Of a DNA stretch of 33,079 nucleotides, positions 8,653 through 17,383 are shown in pieces (position 1 is the first letter of the stretch; each line of letters opens with the position of its first letter). A program made the position numbers and the translations under genes. This DNA is from Bacteroidia bacterium (GTDB taxonomy: Bacteria > Bacteroidota > Bacteroidia > UBA4408). The DNA is taken from NCBI GenBank assembly GCA_023262495.1, contig JALRAS010000018.1, positions 1-33,079 on the forward strand. The letters are read 5' to 3'. The notes beneath the pieces are model-generated. The model was not told where the DNA came from. It was given only the letters and a program-made list of their open reading frames with translations, and made no database searches.

Positions 8653-9222
8653 TAGTAAGAAAAATTTTATACAAATGGCAGTTTTGGTTTGATAAGGTGG
8701 TCAGGAATTATTAAGGGTTATGTCGTTTACAATTATAAATCTTGAAATTTTTGGAATCTGTTTTTATTTAGTAGCTTCACAATGATTTAACCCCGATACT
8801 TTTTCTGTAACAGTCCAATAAATTGAACTATAGCAGCTACTCTATCGGTATAATATCTTAAACTCATCGACTAAATTATGATAAATAAAGGAATAACTTG
8901 TATGAAATCTTCGAACCTTCAATTCCATAAAATAAGCTATACGGCATTTTTTATTGGCCTTTATGATGAAAATACCTGTCATCAAAAAGAGTCAGGCATT
9001 CAAAATAGTTTAGCATCGATTCAAGCGCTTGACATCGTTTTTAGAAGGAGCGAACTTATTGAAATTGCTCATTGACAAGCTTCTATCATGGGTTTGCTAA
9101 AAGTTTTGATGAAGCGCTTCGTTGAAACATTACAAGGTTCAATAGTTGCTCTACTCATGAACTTTTATCATATGAATTCCTCAAGAATGCAAACTACAAT
9201 TTACAGTTAAATCATCATAGCC
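8653..9222. other. 570-bp spacer with possible gene remnants
   Basis: No convincing intact gene lies here. A 65-codon frame (8878-9075, ATG) has no recognised similarity. From 9066 another forward frame reads sensibly through SFYHGFAKSFDEALR, meets one in-frame TGA, and continues through THELLSYEFLKNANYNLQ. The way the open stretches abut, with a frame change and a stop, suggests a decayed gene, but AT-rich noise cannot be excluded. A perfect 10-bp palindrome GAAGCGCTTC lies at 9111-9120. Confidence 0.3.
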
Positions 9223-10461
9223 ATGGAAAATACAATCAGAGTTACTTATCGATATTTGCGGGTCCCCCTGCTACTGTTGTTGTCTTTAGCATGTTTGCGT
9301 TTTGGAGTCATCCCTGGTTGGAAACAGGTAAATAGCGATTTTCCCAATTATTATGTGAGTGCACAACTCCTGCAAAAAGGAATATTGCATGAGGCCTACG
9401 ACATTGAAAAATTTAATTCGCATATCCATGAAATTAATTCCAATGCCGATGGTATGTTTGTTATGTATCCGCCAACAACAGCGCTGATTATGCAAGCTTT
9501 CACAGGTTTTGATATGTTAACGGCCAAGCGAATTTGGGTAGTATTGACTGTAGGCATGCTTGTGTTGATAATAATCTTGTTTGCCAAAATCACCAATATA
9601 GCCCTAGTAGATGCAGGTAACCTGCTTTTGTTGTGTGGTTTCAATCTCTTTAATGATATCATGTTAGGTCAAGTATATACCATGATGTTGCTGCTGCTTA
9701 TAGTTGCACATTTGGCTTGGGCTAGGCAATCTTGGATTACGGCAGGCATATGTTGGGGTGTAGTGGCGGCATTAAAATTTCTGCCACTTTTTTTTCTGCC
9801 TTTGCTACTTTATAAAAAGCAATTTCGACTAGTAGGTTACATGATAATCACATTTTTTTTCATTCACTTCATCACTTATTTAGTTGGCGGTGTAGAAGTT
9901 TATCGGTCGTTTTTTGCAGCATTCATTCAAAACTATGTGCGAGGTGAAGTGGCTGGTGAAATCCCCTTAAGCATACAATACCAGAGCATGCAAGTTATTG
10001 TCAATAGACTTATGCTACAAGGCAACATAGCAGCGCCAATTGGTACAATAATTACTTTATTATGGAAATTGACTTGGTTATTGATTGCAGTTTATCTATG
10101 TTTTCGGATGCGAAATCAAAAGTATTTCATTGAGGTTGCTTATTCATCGATCATTTTGTTGTTGTTGCTCTTCGAGAATGGTTCAGCCACTTATCATTTA
10201 TTGTTTACTGTGCCAATTTGGTTTACTGTATACAAGCTTCATATTTCTGAGGCAGGCAAGGGCTTTATGTTGTTGGCATTTATATGTATGGGATTTATTC
10301 CGTTTCTTGTGCATGTTGCTCAATTGCATACTTTCATCACCGATTACAGCAGACTTTGGTGCTTATGTTTGTTTGCCGCATGTTATTTTTATGTAGTCAT
10401 CAGGTATCATCAAAGTGGTGGCGGTGGCATTCACAATTCACCATTCACAATTCACAATTAA
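9223..10461 (+). CDS. GT87-like (DUF2029) integral membrane glycosyltransferase
   Basis: This 412-residue polytopic protein has about 9-10 hydrophobic helices. It shows the features of the DUF2029/GT87 family: after the first helix a periplasmic loop with SDFPNYYVSAQLL and an acidic/aromatic segment, MYPPTTAL before the next helix, and LGQVYTMMLLLLI. The family includes polyprenyl-phosphate-mannose-dependent mannosyltransferases, so it probably adds a sugar to a lipid or glycan on the outer face of the inner membrane. Acceptor is unknown. The last ten residues are translated from a heptanucleotide repeat, so the ancestral stop was probably a little upstream. ATG 9223 is the first plausible start. 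Confidence 0.75.
   Translation: MENTIRVTYRYLRVPLLLLLSLACLRFGVIPGWKQVNSDFPNYYVSAQLLQKGILHEAYDIEKFNSHIHEINSNADGMFVMYPPTTALIMQAFTGFDMLTAKRIWVVLTVGMLVLIIILFAKITNIALVDAGNLLLLCGFNLFNDIMLGQVYTMMLLLLIVAHLAWARQSWITAGICWGVVAALKFLPLFFLPLLLYKKQFRLVGYMIITFFFIHFITYLVGGVEVYRSFFAAFIQNYVRGEVAGEIPLSIQYQSMQVIVNRLMLQGNIAAPIGTIITLLWKLTWLLIAVYLCFRMRNQKYFIEVAYSSIILLLLLFENGSATYHLLFTVPIWFTVYKLHISEAGKGFMLLAFICMGFIPFLVHVAQLHTFITDYSRLWCLCLFAACYFYVVIRYHQSGGGGIHNSPFTIHN
10429..10459 (+). repeat. Heptanucleotide tandem repeat (ATTCACA)n at the 3' end of the GT87-like gene
   Basis: Four consecutive 7-mers ATTCACA, ATTCACC, ATTCACA, ATTCACA are followed by ATT. The repeat is translated into the last residues of the upstream protein (IHNSPFTIHN) and supplies its stop codon. 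It is followed at once by a G-rich patch (10463-10476, G6-C-G4-A-GG), striking in an AT-rich genome. The unit length of seven means a gain or loss of one copy would shift the frame of the C-terminus. Confidence 0.85.
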
Positions 10462-10566
10462 AGGGGGGCGGGGAGGTAGTATTCGAGTTATTATTCCCAC
10501 TTTATTTCACCTTGAAAAAAAAATTCACCATAAAATGCGTAAAATTGCAATCGCTATAATCATATT

Positions 10567-12195
10567 ATGAATTTAGAATTTAATAAAAACGAAGACACTA
10601 ATCGTTTGCTGGTCTCCAACATGGAGCGAAAGTTGGCAAAAGTGTATTTGGGCGGTGGAGCCAAACGAATCGAAAAGTTACATGCAGAGGGTAAAATGAC
10701 TGCACGCGAACGCATTGCCTACCTACTCGATAAAGATAGTGAGAGTATTGAAATTGGAGCTTTTGTAGGTGAAGAAATGTATGAAGAGCATGGTGGTTGC
10801 CCAAGTGGGGGAGTAGTTATCGTAATGGGCTATGTAAGCAAAAGATTGTGTCTTGTTGTTGCCAACGATGCTACAGTAAAGGCAGGAGCATGGTTTCCTA
10901 TTACAGGTAAAAAGAATTTGAGGGCACAAGAAATAGCCATGGAAAATAAAATTCCAATCATATATCTTGTTGATAGTGCCGGTGTTTATCTTCCAATGCA
11001 AGATGAAATTTTCCCCGATAAGGAACACTTTGGGCGCATCTTCAGAAACAATGCTATCATGAGCAGTATGGGCATTATTCAAATTGCAGCCATCATGGGA
11101 AGTTGTGTAGCCGGTGGTGCCTACTTACCCATCATGAGTGATGAAGCCATGATAGTAGATAAAACGGGAAGTATATTTCTTGCAGGTTCTTATTTGGTAA
11201 AGGCAGCAATTGGTGAGAGTATTGATAATGAAACGTTGGGCGGTGCCACCACACAATGCGAAATTAGTGGTGTAACCGATAATAAATGTAAGGATGATGC
11301 CGACTGTTTAACACGCATCAGAAATATTATGGACAAGCTGGGTAAGCCTGCCGATGCGGGATTTGATCGAGTTAAACCGATGTTACCTTTAAAAGATCAA
11401 AAAGAAATTTTTGGGATACTCCCTGATACACGCGATAAACAATATGACATGCACGAAATTATTTATCGTTTGGTAGATAATTCGGAGTTTGAAGAATACA
11501 AAAGTGCCTACGGACAATCTATCATATGCGGATTAGCGCGAATTGATGGTTGGGCTGTTGGTATTGTTGCCAATCAACGCAAAGTAGTGAAAAGTAAAAA
11601 GGGCGAAATGCAGTTTGGCGGTGTAATCTATTCTGATAGTGCCGATAAGGCCGCACGCTTTATCATGAACTGCAATCAAAGAAAAATTCCTTTGGTGTTT
11701 TTACAAGATGTTACCGGTTTTATGGTGGGCTCTCGCAGCGAACATGGAGGCATCATTAAAGATGGTGCCAAACTTGTGAATGCCATGAGCAACTCGGTTG
11801 TTCCTAAGTTTACCATCATAGTTGGTAACAGTTATGGAGCCGGTAATTATGCCATGTGTGGCAAGGCATACGATCCGCGTTTAATTGTTGGATGGCCAAG
11901 CGCACAGGTAGCAGTAATGGGAGGAGCGCAGGCTGCCAAGGTATTGGTGCAAATTGAGATTGCCAGCTTAAAAGCAAAAGGCGAAGTAATTACGCCTGAA
12001 AATGAAGCTGAGCTATACAACCGTATTAAAGATCGTTATGATAAGCAAACAAGTCCTTATTATGCGGCAGCAAGATTATGGCTCGATGCTATTATCAACC
12101 CACTAGATACCCGAAAAGTAATTAGCATGGGAATTGAAGCAGCCAATCAGTCACCCATTAAAAAGCGATACAACGTTGGTGTGATCCAAACGTAA
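10567..12195 (+). CDS. Acyl-CoA carboxylase carboxyltransferase (beta) subunit
   Basis: The 542-residue protein is a biotin-dependent carboxyltransferase with two crotonase-like halves (about 30-285 and 300-540). Key stretches are GKMTARERI, the oxyanion-hole region MGSCVAGGAYLPIMSDE, and in the second half GGIIKDGAKLVNAMS and GNSYGAGNYAMCGKAYDP. The EIFPDKEHFGRIF and GVTDN segments resemble methylcrotonoyl-CoA carboxylase beta, but propionyl- or general acyl-CoA carboxylase is possible. Carboxybiotin is transferred to an acyl-CoA in the cytoplasm, in Leu/odd-chain breakdown or acyl-CoA metabolism. No biotin carboxylase/biotin carrier subunit is next to it, so its partner must be encoded elsewhere. 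A TAAAATTG box at 10540-10547 could serve as its -7 element. Confidence 0.9.
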   Translation: MNLEFNKNEDTNRLLVSNMERKLAKVYLGGGAKRIEKLHAEGKMTARERIAYLLDKDSESIEIGAFVGEEMYEEHGGCPSGGVVIVMGYVSKRLCLVVANDATVKAGAWFPITGKKNLRAQEIAMENKIPIIYLVDSAGVYLPMQDEIFPDKEHFGRIFRNNAIMSSMGIIQIAAIMGSCVAGGAYLPIMSDEAMIVDKTGSIFLAGSYLVKAAIGESIDNETLGGATTQCEISGVTDNKCKDDADCLTRIRNIMDKLGKPADAGFDRVKPMLPLKDQKEIFGILPDTRDKQYDMHEIIYRLVDNSEFEEYKSAYGQSIICGLARIDGWAVGIVANQRKVVKSKKGEMQFGGVIYSDSADKAARFIMNCNQRKIPLVFLQDVTGFMVGSRSEHGGIIKDGAKLVNAMSNSVVPKFTIIVGNSYGAGNYAMCGKAYDPRLIVGWPSAQVAVMGGAQAAKVLVQIEIASLKAKGEVITPENEAELYNRIKDRYDKQTSPYYAAARLWLDAIINPLDTRKVISMGIEAANQSPIKKRYNVGVIQT

Positions 12196-12278
12196 AGTAC
12201 AATCAGGAATTAATTACGAGTAAATTTTTAATCGGTATTTACAACTGTAAGATCTGCAAATTTTCGGTGCAATACACA

Positions 12279-12391
12279 AATCACATGGGTATAACTGCAT
12301 TTTTGCCAAACTTCTTTCCGACCGGCATTTACCAATCACATTGGTATAAATAGTCACATTTTATTGAACTATATATTGTTATATCGGCATT
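12279..12391. repeat. Two divergent tandem units in a 400-bp gene-free spacer (12196-12595)
   Basis: AATCACATGGGTATAA at 12279-12294 recurs with one mismatch at 12334-12349, 55 bp later. Each copy is followed after some 45 bp by CGGCATT (12323-12329 and 12385-12391), so the stretch looks like two drifted copies of a 55-62 bp unit. Nothing coding is visible in 12196-12595. No rho-independent terminator for the upstream carboxyltransferase is seen. Confidence 0.45.
12330..12346. promoter_or_regulatory. Perfect inverted repeat TACCAAT-CAC-ATTGGTA
   Basis: Seven-base arms are perfectly complementary around a 3-base centre. The site lies inside the second drifted unit and its first-unit counterpart (12275-12291) is not palindromic. 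It has the size of a dimeric regulator site, but it is more than 130 bp from either gene end and both flanking genes read toward it, so a promoter role is doubtful. Confidence 0.3.
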
Positions 12392-12595
12392 AGCCATTTG
12401 AATTTATTAAACCCGAATTAAACAATAGAAGTTACGGATGTTACGCACTAGTGATTTATGAGGGTATTCCCGCTTAACAGCTTTGGGCAATGCAACAAAT
12501 ACAAACGGTAATATCTATTTGAAAAGGAAGTGCAAAATCTGGTTCAGCGTGCTACAAGCCAATTATAATTTCTTGTCTTGCTTTAGGATGAGCAT

Positions 12596-13663
12596 TTATC
12601 TGCCCTTGTCATAATCAACAGTAATGCTTTCAGTGAGTGCATACGACTGACAGGTGAGGATGAACCCTTGTTTAACTTCGGCATCAAGCAAGGCATAATT
12701 TACCTTCATGTCTACTTTTCCTTCAGTAAGCAATGCCCTGCAGGTACAGCATGATCCACCCTGACAAGCATAAGGAGCATCAAGATTAATGCGCAGAGCA
12801 GCATCTAAAATACTTTCATCAGGCATCATTTCAGTCACTACTTCATCTCCATCTAAAATAATGGTCAAAGTTGCTTTTTTAGTTGCCGATACAACAGAAG
12901 GAGCAGCAGCACTCTCAACAGGGGCGCTAAAATATTCAATATGAATTTGAGATTTTGGAACATTTAATTGTTGCAATGTTTGCTCCACATTTTGCATCAT
13001 TGGCACCGGACCGCAAATAAAAATCTCAGAGCGGTTGTCAATTTTTACAAACTGCTGCATGAGTGCCGATAGCTTTTCAACGGTCATCATTCCCTTGTAT
13101 ATTTCGGGGTAGTCAGTTGCATTGTTGAGAATGTGATGTACCTTTAATCTGTCGGCATGCTTATTTTGTAAATCTTTCAACTGATTGTTGAAAATAATGG
13201 CCTCCTCGTTTTCATTACCATAAAAAAGTTGAATGCGACTGTTTGGCTCTGCCTGTAAAACCGTTTTAATGATACTTAACATTGGTGTAATACCACTGCC
13301 ACCGGCAAATAGCAAATACTCCTTATTATTGCCCGCATCCATTGCGGTGTAGAAGTTACCCATCGGTGTCATCACCTCAAGCACATCTCCTACCTTTAAA
13401 CGATCGTTAATGTAGGTTGAACCCTTCCCATTTTTCACCTTTTTAATGGCTACACGCAAATCAGCATCGGTAATAGGGCTGCTGCAAACGGAGTAAGAGC
13501 GTCTTATTTCCTGTCCATCAATGTGAAGTTTAAACGTGATGTACTGTCCTTGTATATACTTGAAATCATTCACAAGTTGCTGAGGTATATGAAATGATAC
13601 AGAAACACAGTCGGCTGTTTCGCGGGTAATATCTTTTACGGTAAGTGAGTGAAATTTTGACAT
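12596..13663 (-). CDS. PaaE-like ferredoxin-NAD(P)H oxidoreductase (FAD + C-terminal 2Fe-2S)
   Basis: The 355-residue product starts at ATG 13663 (MSKFHSL); the 9-residue longer reading has no support. Domains in order are a ferredoxin-reductase FAD barrel with RRSYSVCSSP (about 50-60), an NAD(P)H domain with FAGGSGITPMLSII and FICGPVPMM, and a plant-type 2Fe-2S domain with Cys spacing C-X4-C-X2-C-X29-C (CQGGSCCTC). This matches PaaE, the reductase of phenylacetyl-CoA epoxidase, and related Bacteroidota homologues. No paaABCD genes are nearby, so it may serve another oxygenase, hydroxylase or desaturase. It lies downstream of sdhB but behind a strong terminator, so it is probably a separate unit. 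Confidence 0.85.
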   Translation of the reverse strand: MSKFHSLTVKDITRETADCVSVSFHIPQQLVNDFKYIQGQYITFKLHIDGQEIRRSYSVCSSPITDADLRVAIKKVKNGKGSTYINDRLKVGDVLEVMTPMGNFYTAMDAGNNKEYLLFAGGSGITPMLSIIKTVLQAEPNSRIQLFYGNENEEAIIFNNQLKDLQNKHADRLKVHHILNNATDYPEIYKGMMTVEKLSALMQQFVKIDNRSEIFICGPVPMMQNVEQTLQQLNVPKSQIHIEYFSAPVESAAAPSVVSATKKATLTIILDGDEVVTEMMPDESILDAALRINLDAPYACQGGSCCTCRALLTEGKVDMKVNYALLDAEVKQGFILTCQSYALTESITVDYDKGR

Positions 13664-13693
13664 TCTAGTTGAATTTTTTTGGAGCAACAAAAG

Positions 13694-13729
13694 TAAAAAA
13701 AAACCGCAAAGATTTTTGGCTTCGCGGTT
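13694..13729 (-). terminator. Rho-independent terminator of sdhCAB
   Basis: On the minus strand AACCGCGAAG pairs with CTTTGCGGTT (arms at 13720-13729 and 13702-13711, with G-U pairing) and runs directly into a T tract (complement of 13694-13703). It lies 21 bp after the sdhB stop. Confidence 0.85.
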
Positions 13730-13750
13730 CTGTTTAAGTTTTAAATAAAA

Positions 13751-14491
13751 TTAAGAGATTGATGCGCTGTAATACTCTCTGTTCATGCGGGCAATGTTGG
13801 ATAAGGAAATGCCTTTTGGACATTCAGCTTCGCAAGCTCCCGTGTTGGTGCAACTTCCAAAACCCTCTTCATCCATTTGGTTAACCATAGCCAACACTCT
13901 TTCCTTGGCTTCAATTCTTCCTTGAGGTAACAAGGCATATTGAGATATTTTTGCACCTACAAACAAACTTGCTGAGGCATTTTTACAAGCCGCAACACAA
14001 GCACCACAACCAATGCATGAGGCAGCATCCATTGCTAAGTCGGCATCTGCTTTAACAACGGGAATATTGTTTGCATCTTGAACCTGACCGGTATTAACGG
14101 AAACAAATCCTCCTACTTGCATGATACGATCAAAAGCGCTTCTGTCAACTACTAAATCGCGAATGATAGGAAACGCGTTGGCACGGAATGGTTCTATGTA
14201 AATCGTTTCACCATCGGTAAAGTTTCTCATGTATAGCTGACAAGTGGTGGTACCGCGCAAAGGACCATGAGGACGTCCATTAATATGCATGCTGCACATA
14301 CCGCAAATTCCCTCACGGCAATCATGATCAAAGGCCACAGGTTCTTCACCTTTACGGATCAGTTCCTCATTAAGTACATCCATCATTTCTAAAAACGACA
14401 TGTCAGCATTGATGTTGTCAATGGTATAATCAACCATTTTTCCTGCTGCTTGGGCGTTTTTCTGACGCCATATTTTTAAGTTGAATTTCAT
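13751..14491 (-). CDS. sdhB: Succinate dehydrogenase/fumarate reductase iron-sulfur subunit
   Basis: The product has 246 residues from ATG 14491 ([12 protein letters not shown]). A longer reading from 14623 would overlap sdhA and adds unrelated residues, so it is rejected. Three clusters are visible: 2Fe-2S (CREGICGMC, then C in TTCQLY), 4Fe-4S ([11 protein letters not shown]) and 3Fe-4S ([12 protein letters not shown]). It carries electrons from FAD in SdhA to the membrane quinone. It is third in the operon sdhC-sdhA-sdhB, 38 bp after sdhA, and followed by the strong terminator. Its Bacteroidota/Wolinella-like type works as SDH in aerobes and can also reduce fumarate. Confidence 0.95.
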   Translation of the reverse strand: MKFNLKIWRQKNAQAAGKMVDYTIDNINADMSFLEMMDVLNEELIRKGEEPVAFDHDCREGICGMCSMHINGRPHGPLRGTTTCQLYMRNFTDGETIYIEPFRANAFPIIRDLVVDRSAFDRIMQVGGFVSVNTGQVQDANNIPVVKADADLAMDAASCIGCGACVAACKNASASLFVGAKISQYALLPQGRIEAKERVLAMVNQMDEEGFGSCTNTGACEAECPKGISLSNIARMNREYYSASIS

Positions 14492-14529
14492 TGGATTGAG
14501 AATTTTATATTCTGTTTTGCAAACTTTAG

Positions 14530-16446
14530 TTATTTGTAAGAACGTGTGGCTAATTTCACATTCTCGAATTTCAGCGCTTCTTTGTGCAATGCTGCTTGCT
14601 GACCCACTCCTTTGTGTTCCCAAGCTGCTACATAAGCATAATCTTGGTCATTTCTTTTGGCCTCTCCCTCATCTTGATATTCAACTCTAAAGTGACCTCC
14701 ACAACTTTCATTTCTGCTTAAGGCATCGGTAACCATCAGCTCACCTAGTTCAATAAAGTCGGCTACTCTGCCTGCTTTTTCCAAATCTACATTGAGTTCG
14801 TTAGCACCTCCCGTAACACGCACATCTGACCAAAACTCTTCACGCAATTGTTTCAACATTGCCTGTGCTTTGGTTAGCCCTTCGGATGAACGAGCCATGC
14901 CACAGTATTCCCACATAATTTTTCCAAGTGCTTTGTGGAAATCATCCACAGTTCTGTTTCCTTTTACAGCTAACAACTTATTGATTCTTTCAGCGGCCGC
15001 TTTTTCAGCTGCATCAAACGCAGGATGATCGGTTGGAATAGATTTCGTAAATATTTCACCTGCAAGATAATCACCAATCGTATAAGGCAATACAAAATAA
15101 CCATCTGCAAGTCCTTGCATCAGCGCACTTGCACCTAATCTGTTGGCACCGTGGTCGCTAAAGTTACACTCGCCCGTTGCATAAAGTCCGGGCACTGTGG
15201 TCATCAAATTGTAATCTACCCATAAGCCGCCCATCGTATAATGTACCGCAGGATAAATTCTCATTGGTACTTCATAAGGATCTTCATTGGTAATATGATG
15301 GTACATATCAAACAAGTTTCCGTAACGCGCTTCAACAACACTTTTTCCAAGTCTTTTGATGGCATCTGCAAAATCAAGATATACAGCAAGACCTGATTCG
15401 CCAACACCTCTACCATCATCACATGCTTCTTTCGCTGCTCTTGAGGCAATGTCGCGCGGTGCTAGGTTCCCAAAACTTGGGTATTTTCTTTCCAAATAAT
15501 AATCTCTTTCATCCTCAGGGATATCTTGTGGCTTGCGTTTGTCTCCTTGCTTTTTAGGGACCCACACTCTTCCATCGTTTCTTAACGACTCACTCATCAA
15601 AGTTAATTTCGATTGGTAATCGCCCGAAACCGGGATACAGGTAGGATGTATTTGTGTGTAACAAGGATTAGCGAAAAACGCTCCTTGCTTATGCGCTTTC
15701 CATGCAGCTGTTACATTACAACCCATAGCATTAGTACTCAAGAAAAATACGTTTCCATATCCACCTGTTGCCAATACTACGGCATGACCAAAATGTCTTT
15801 CAAGTTTTCCAGTTTTTAAATCACGAGCAATTATTCCTCTTGCTTTTCCATCAATATTAACCAATTCAACCATTTCATGACGGCTAAACATTTCTACGTT
15901 TCCTATACCAATTTGACGGCTTAGGGCGGAGTAGGCACCTAACAAAAGTTGTTGTCCGGTTTGCCCTCTTGCATAAAACGTACGCGATACTTGCGCCCCA
16001 CCAAAAGAGCGATTGTCCAATAATCCACCGTACTCGCGGGCAAATGGAACACCTTGCGCCACACACTGATCGATAATGTTTGCACTAACTTCGGCAAGAC
16101 GATAAACATTTGCCTCACGTGCTCTAAAGTCACCTCCTTTGATGGTGTCGTAAAACAATCTAAATACACTATCGCCATCGTTTTTATAGTTTTTAGCAGC
16201 ATTGATACCGCCTTGTGCAGCAATAGAGTGAGCCCTGCGAGGACTATCTTGATAACAATAGGCCTTTACTTTATAACCTAATTCGGCTAAGCTTGCTGCT
16301 GCAGAAGCACCGGCCAAACCTGTACCTACAACAATTACCTCTAGCTTTCTTTTGTTGGAAGGGTTTACCAACTTTACGTGTGATTTATAATCGGTCCACT
16401 TTGTTTCAAGCGGCCCATCGGGTATTTTTGAATCTAAAACTGACAT
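14530..16446 (-). CDS. sdhA: Succinate dehydrogenase/fumarate reductase flavoprotein subunit
   Basis: This 638-residue protein has the N-terminal FAD fold [20 protein letters not shown], then [17 protein letters not shown] where the His is expected to carry the covalent [34 protein letters not shown], and a C-terminal helical domain ending in [13 protein letters not shown]. It oxidises succinate to fumarate in the TCA cycle and is bound to the inner membrane by SdhC. It sits 45 bp after sdhC and 38 bp before sdhB. The family (b558-type, five-helix anchor) is the usual one in Bacteroidota. Confidence 0.96.
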   Translation of the reverse strand: MSVLDSKIPDGPLETKWTDYKSHVKLVNPSNKRKLEVIVVGTGLAGASAAASLAELGYKVKAYCYQDSPRRAHSIAAQGGINAAKNYKNDGDSVFRLFYDTIKGGDFRAREANVYRLAEVSANIIDQCVAQGVPFAREYGGLLDNRSFGGAQVSRTFYARGQTGQQLLLGAYSALSRQIGIGNVEMFSRHEMVELVNIDGKARGIIARDLKTGKLERHFGHAVVLATGGYGNVFFLSTNAMGCNVTAAWKAHKQGAFFANPCYTQIHPTCIPVSGDYQSKLTLMSESLRNDGRVWVPKKQGDKRKPQDIPEDERDYYLERKYPSFGNLAPRDIASRAAKEACDDGRGVGESGLAVYLDFADAIKRLGKSVVEARYGNLFDMYHHITNEDPYEVPMRIYPAVHYTMGGLWVDYNLMTTVPGLYATGECNFSDHGANRLGASALMQGLADGYFVLPYTIGDYLAGEIFTKSIPTDHPAFDAAEKAAAERINKLLAVKGNRTVDDFHKALGKIMWEYCGMARSSEGLTKAQAMLKQLREEFWSDVRVTGGANELNVDLEKAGRVADFIELGELMVTDALSRNESCGGHFRVEYQDEGEAKRNDQDYAYVAAWEHKGVGQQAALHKEALKFENVKLATRSYK

Positions 16447-16491
16447 ATCTTCTTTGTATTTGATGATATTAATATTCGGTTGGTGTGATAA

Positions 16492-17193
16492 TTATTTGAT
16501 AATGCCCAAGTGCATTACAATAGGCATCAATGCAAATAATATTGGAATAATGATAGAGAACCAAAAACCCGTTTTTTGAATGATTGGTGTGTATTTAGGG
16601 TGATTCCATCCCATTGTTTGGAAAGCTGATTGAAAACCATGTAATAAATGATAAGCTAAACTCACCATGGAAGCTACATATAAAATTACAATTAATGGGT
16701 TTTCAAATACCTCTTTCATTTCTTCAAACAAAGTTTCTTGACCAGGTAATTTTTCTAATTCGGAGTGTGCTATGTGGTCGGTAAATCTGCTTGGAACCCA
16801 AAAATCTTTGAGATGCACAATTAAGAACATCAAAATTAATGTCCCTAACAAGCCCATCCAGCGACTATACCACTTGCTGTTAGCATTTGGTTTTTGATAT
16901 TGATAACCTGTACTGCGGGTTTTGTTGTTAGCAAGAGTTAGTAGAAGCGCATCAACAATGTGGGCAATAATACCCAAAAATAGAACAACCTCCATGATCC
17001 TAATCAGTACATTTGTTCCCATGAATTTGGCGCCTTCGTTAAATAACTCACCACCATCATTGAAAAATATCAATGAATTGATGGCGCAGTGAACAACTAA
17101 AAAAGTAATCAGAAAAATGCCTGTGACACCCATCAGCATTTTCTTCCCTATCAGGGTGCTGAACAATCCGTTATGAGTTGATTTTTTTGACAT
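16492..17193 (-). CDS. sdhC: Succinate dehydrogenase cytochrome b558 subunit
   Basis: This 233-residue membrane protein has five predicted helices, typical of the single-subunit di-haem anchor (sdhC_b558 family). Helix starts are seen at GVTGIFLITFLVVHCAINSL, IRIMEVVLFLGIIAHIVDAL, LLGTLILMFLIVHL, VILYVASMVSLAYHLLHGF and SIIIPILFALMPIVMHLGI. Histidines in helices 1, 2, 3 and 4 are candidate haem ligands. It is the first gene of sdhCAB and is preceded by a good promoter at 17225-17255. It anchors SdhAB and passes electrons to menaquinone. Confidence 0.93.
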   Translation of the reverse strand: MSKKSTHNGLFSTLIGKKMLMGVTGIFLITFLVVHCAINSLIFFNDGGELFNEGAKFMGTNVLIRIMEVVLFLGIIAHIVDALLLTLANNKTRSTGYQYQKPNANSKWYSRWMGLLGTLILMFLIVHLKDFWVPSRFTDHIAHSELEKLPGQETLFEEMKEVFENPLIVILYVASMVSLAYHLLHGFQSAFQTMGWNHPKYTPIIQKTGFWFSIIIPILFALMPIVMHLGIIK

Positions 17194-17224
17194 ATGAATC
17201 AGTATATTTGTATTTAAAAGTTTG

Positions 17225-17255
17225 CGAATTTATAAACATACCTTGTTTAATCAAA
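17225..17255 (-). promoter_or_regulatory. Bacteroidota-type promoter of sdhCAB
   Basis: On the minus strand a TTTG box (complement of 17252-17255), 19 bases and TAAATTCG (complement of 17225-17232) match TTTG-N19-TAnnTTTG with one mismatch in the -7 box. Transcription would start some 20-25 bp before the sdhC ATG. Confidence 0.6.
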
Positions 17256-17383
17256 GCACTTTTTATTTATTTTATCACATAACATTACAATTCGCATTAT
17301 TGTTCATGCTGCGCAATTGGGTGAAAATAATTTAGAATGGTTTAAAATAACTTTTTGTAAGCTGTCTTGGGCCTTGCCGTATA

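Noticed and set aside
9111-9120. 10-bp palindrome GAAGCGCTTC
   Set aside because: Short enough to occur by chance; no second copy or adjacent promoter box supports a binding site.
14492-14623. 44-residue N-terminal extension of sdhB
   Set aside because: It overlaps sdhA and resembles no SdhB; ATG 14491 gives the normal start.
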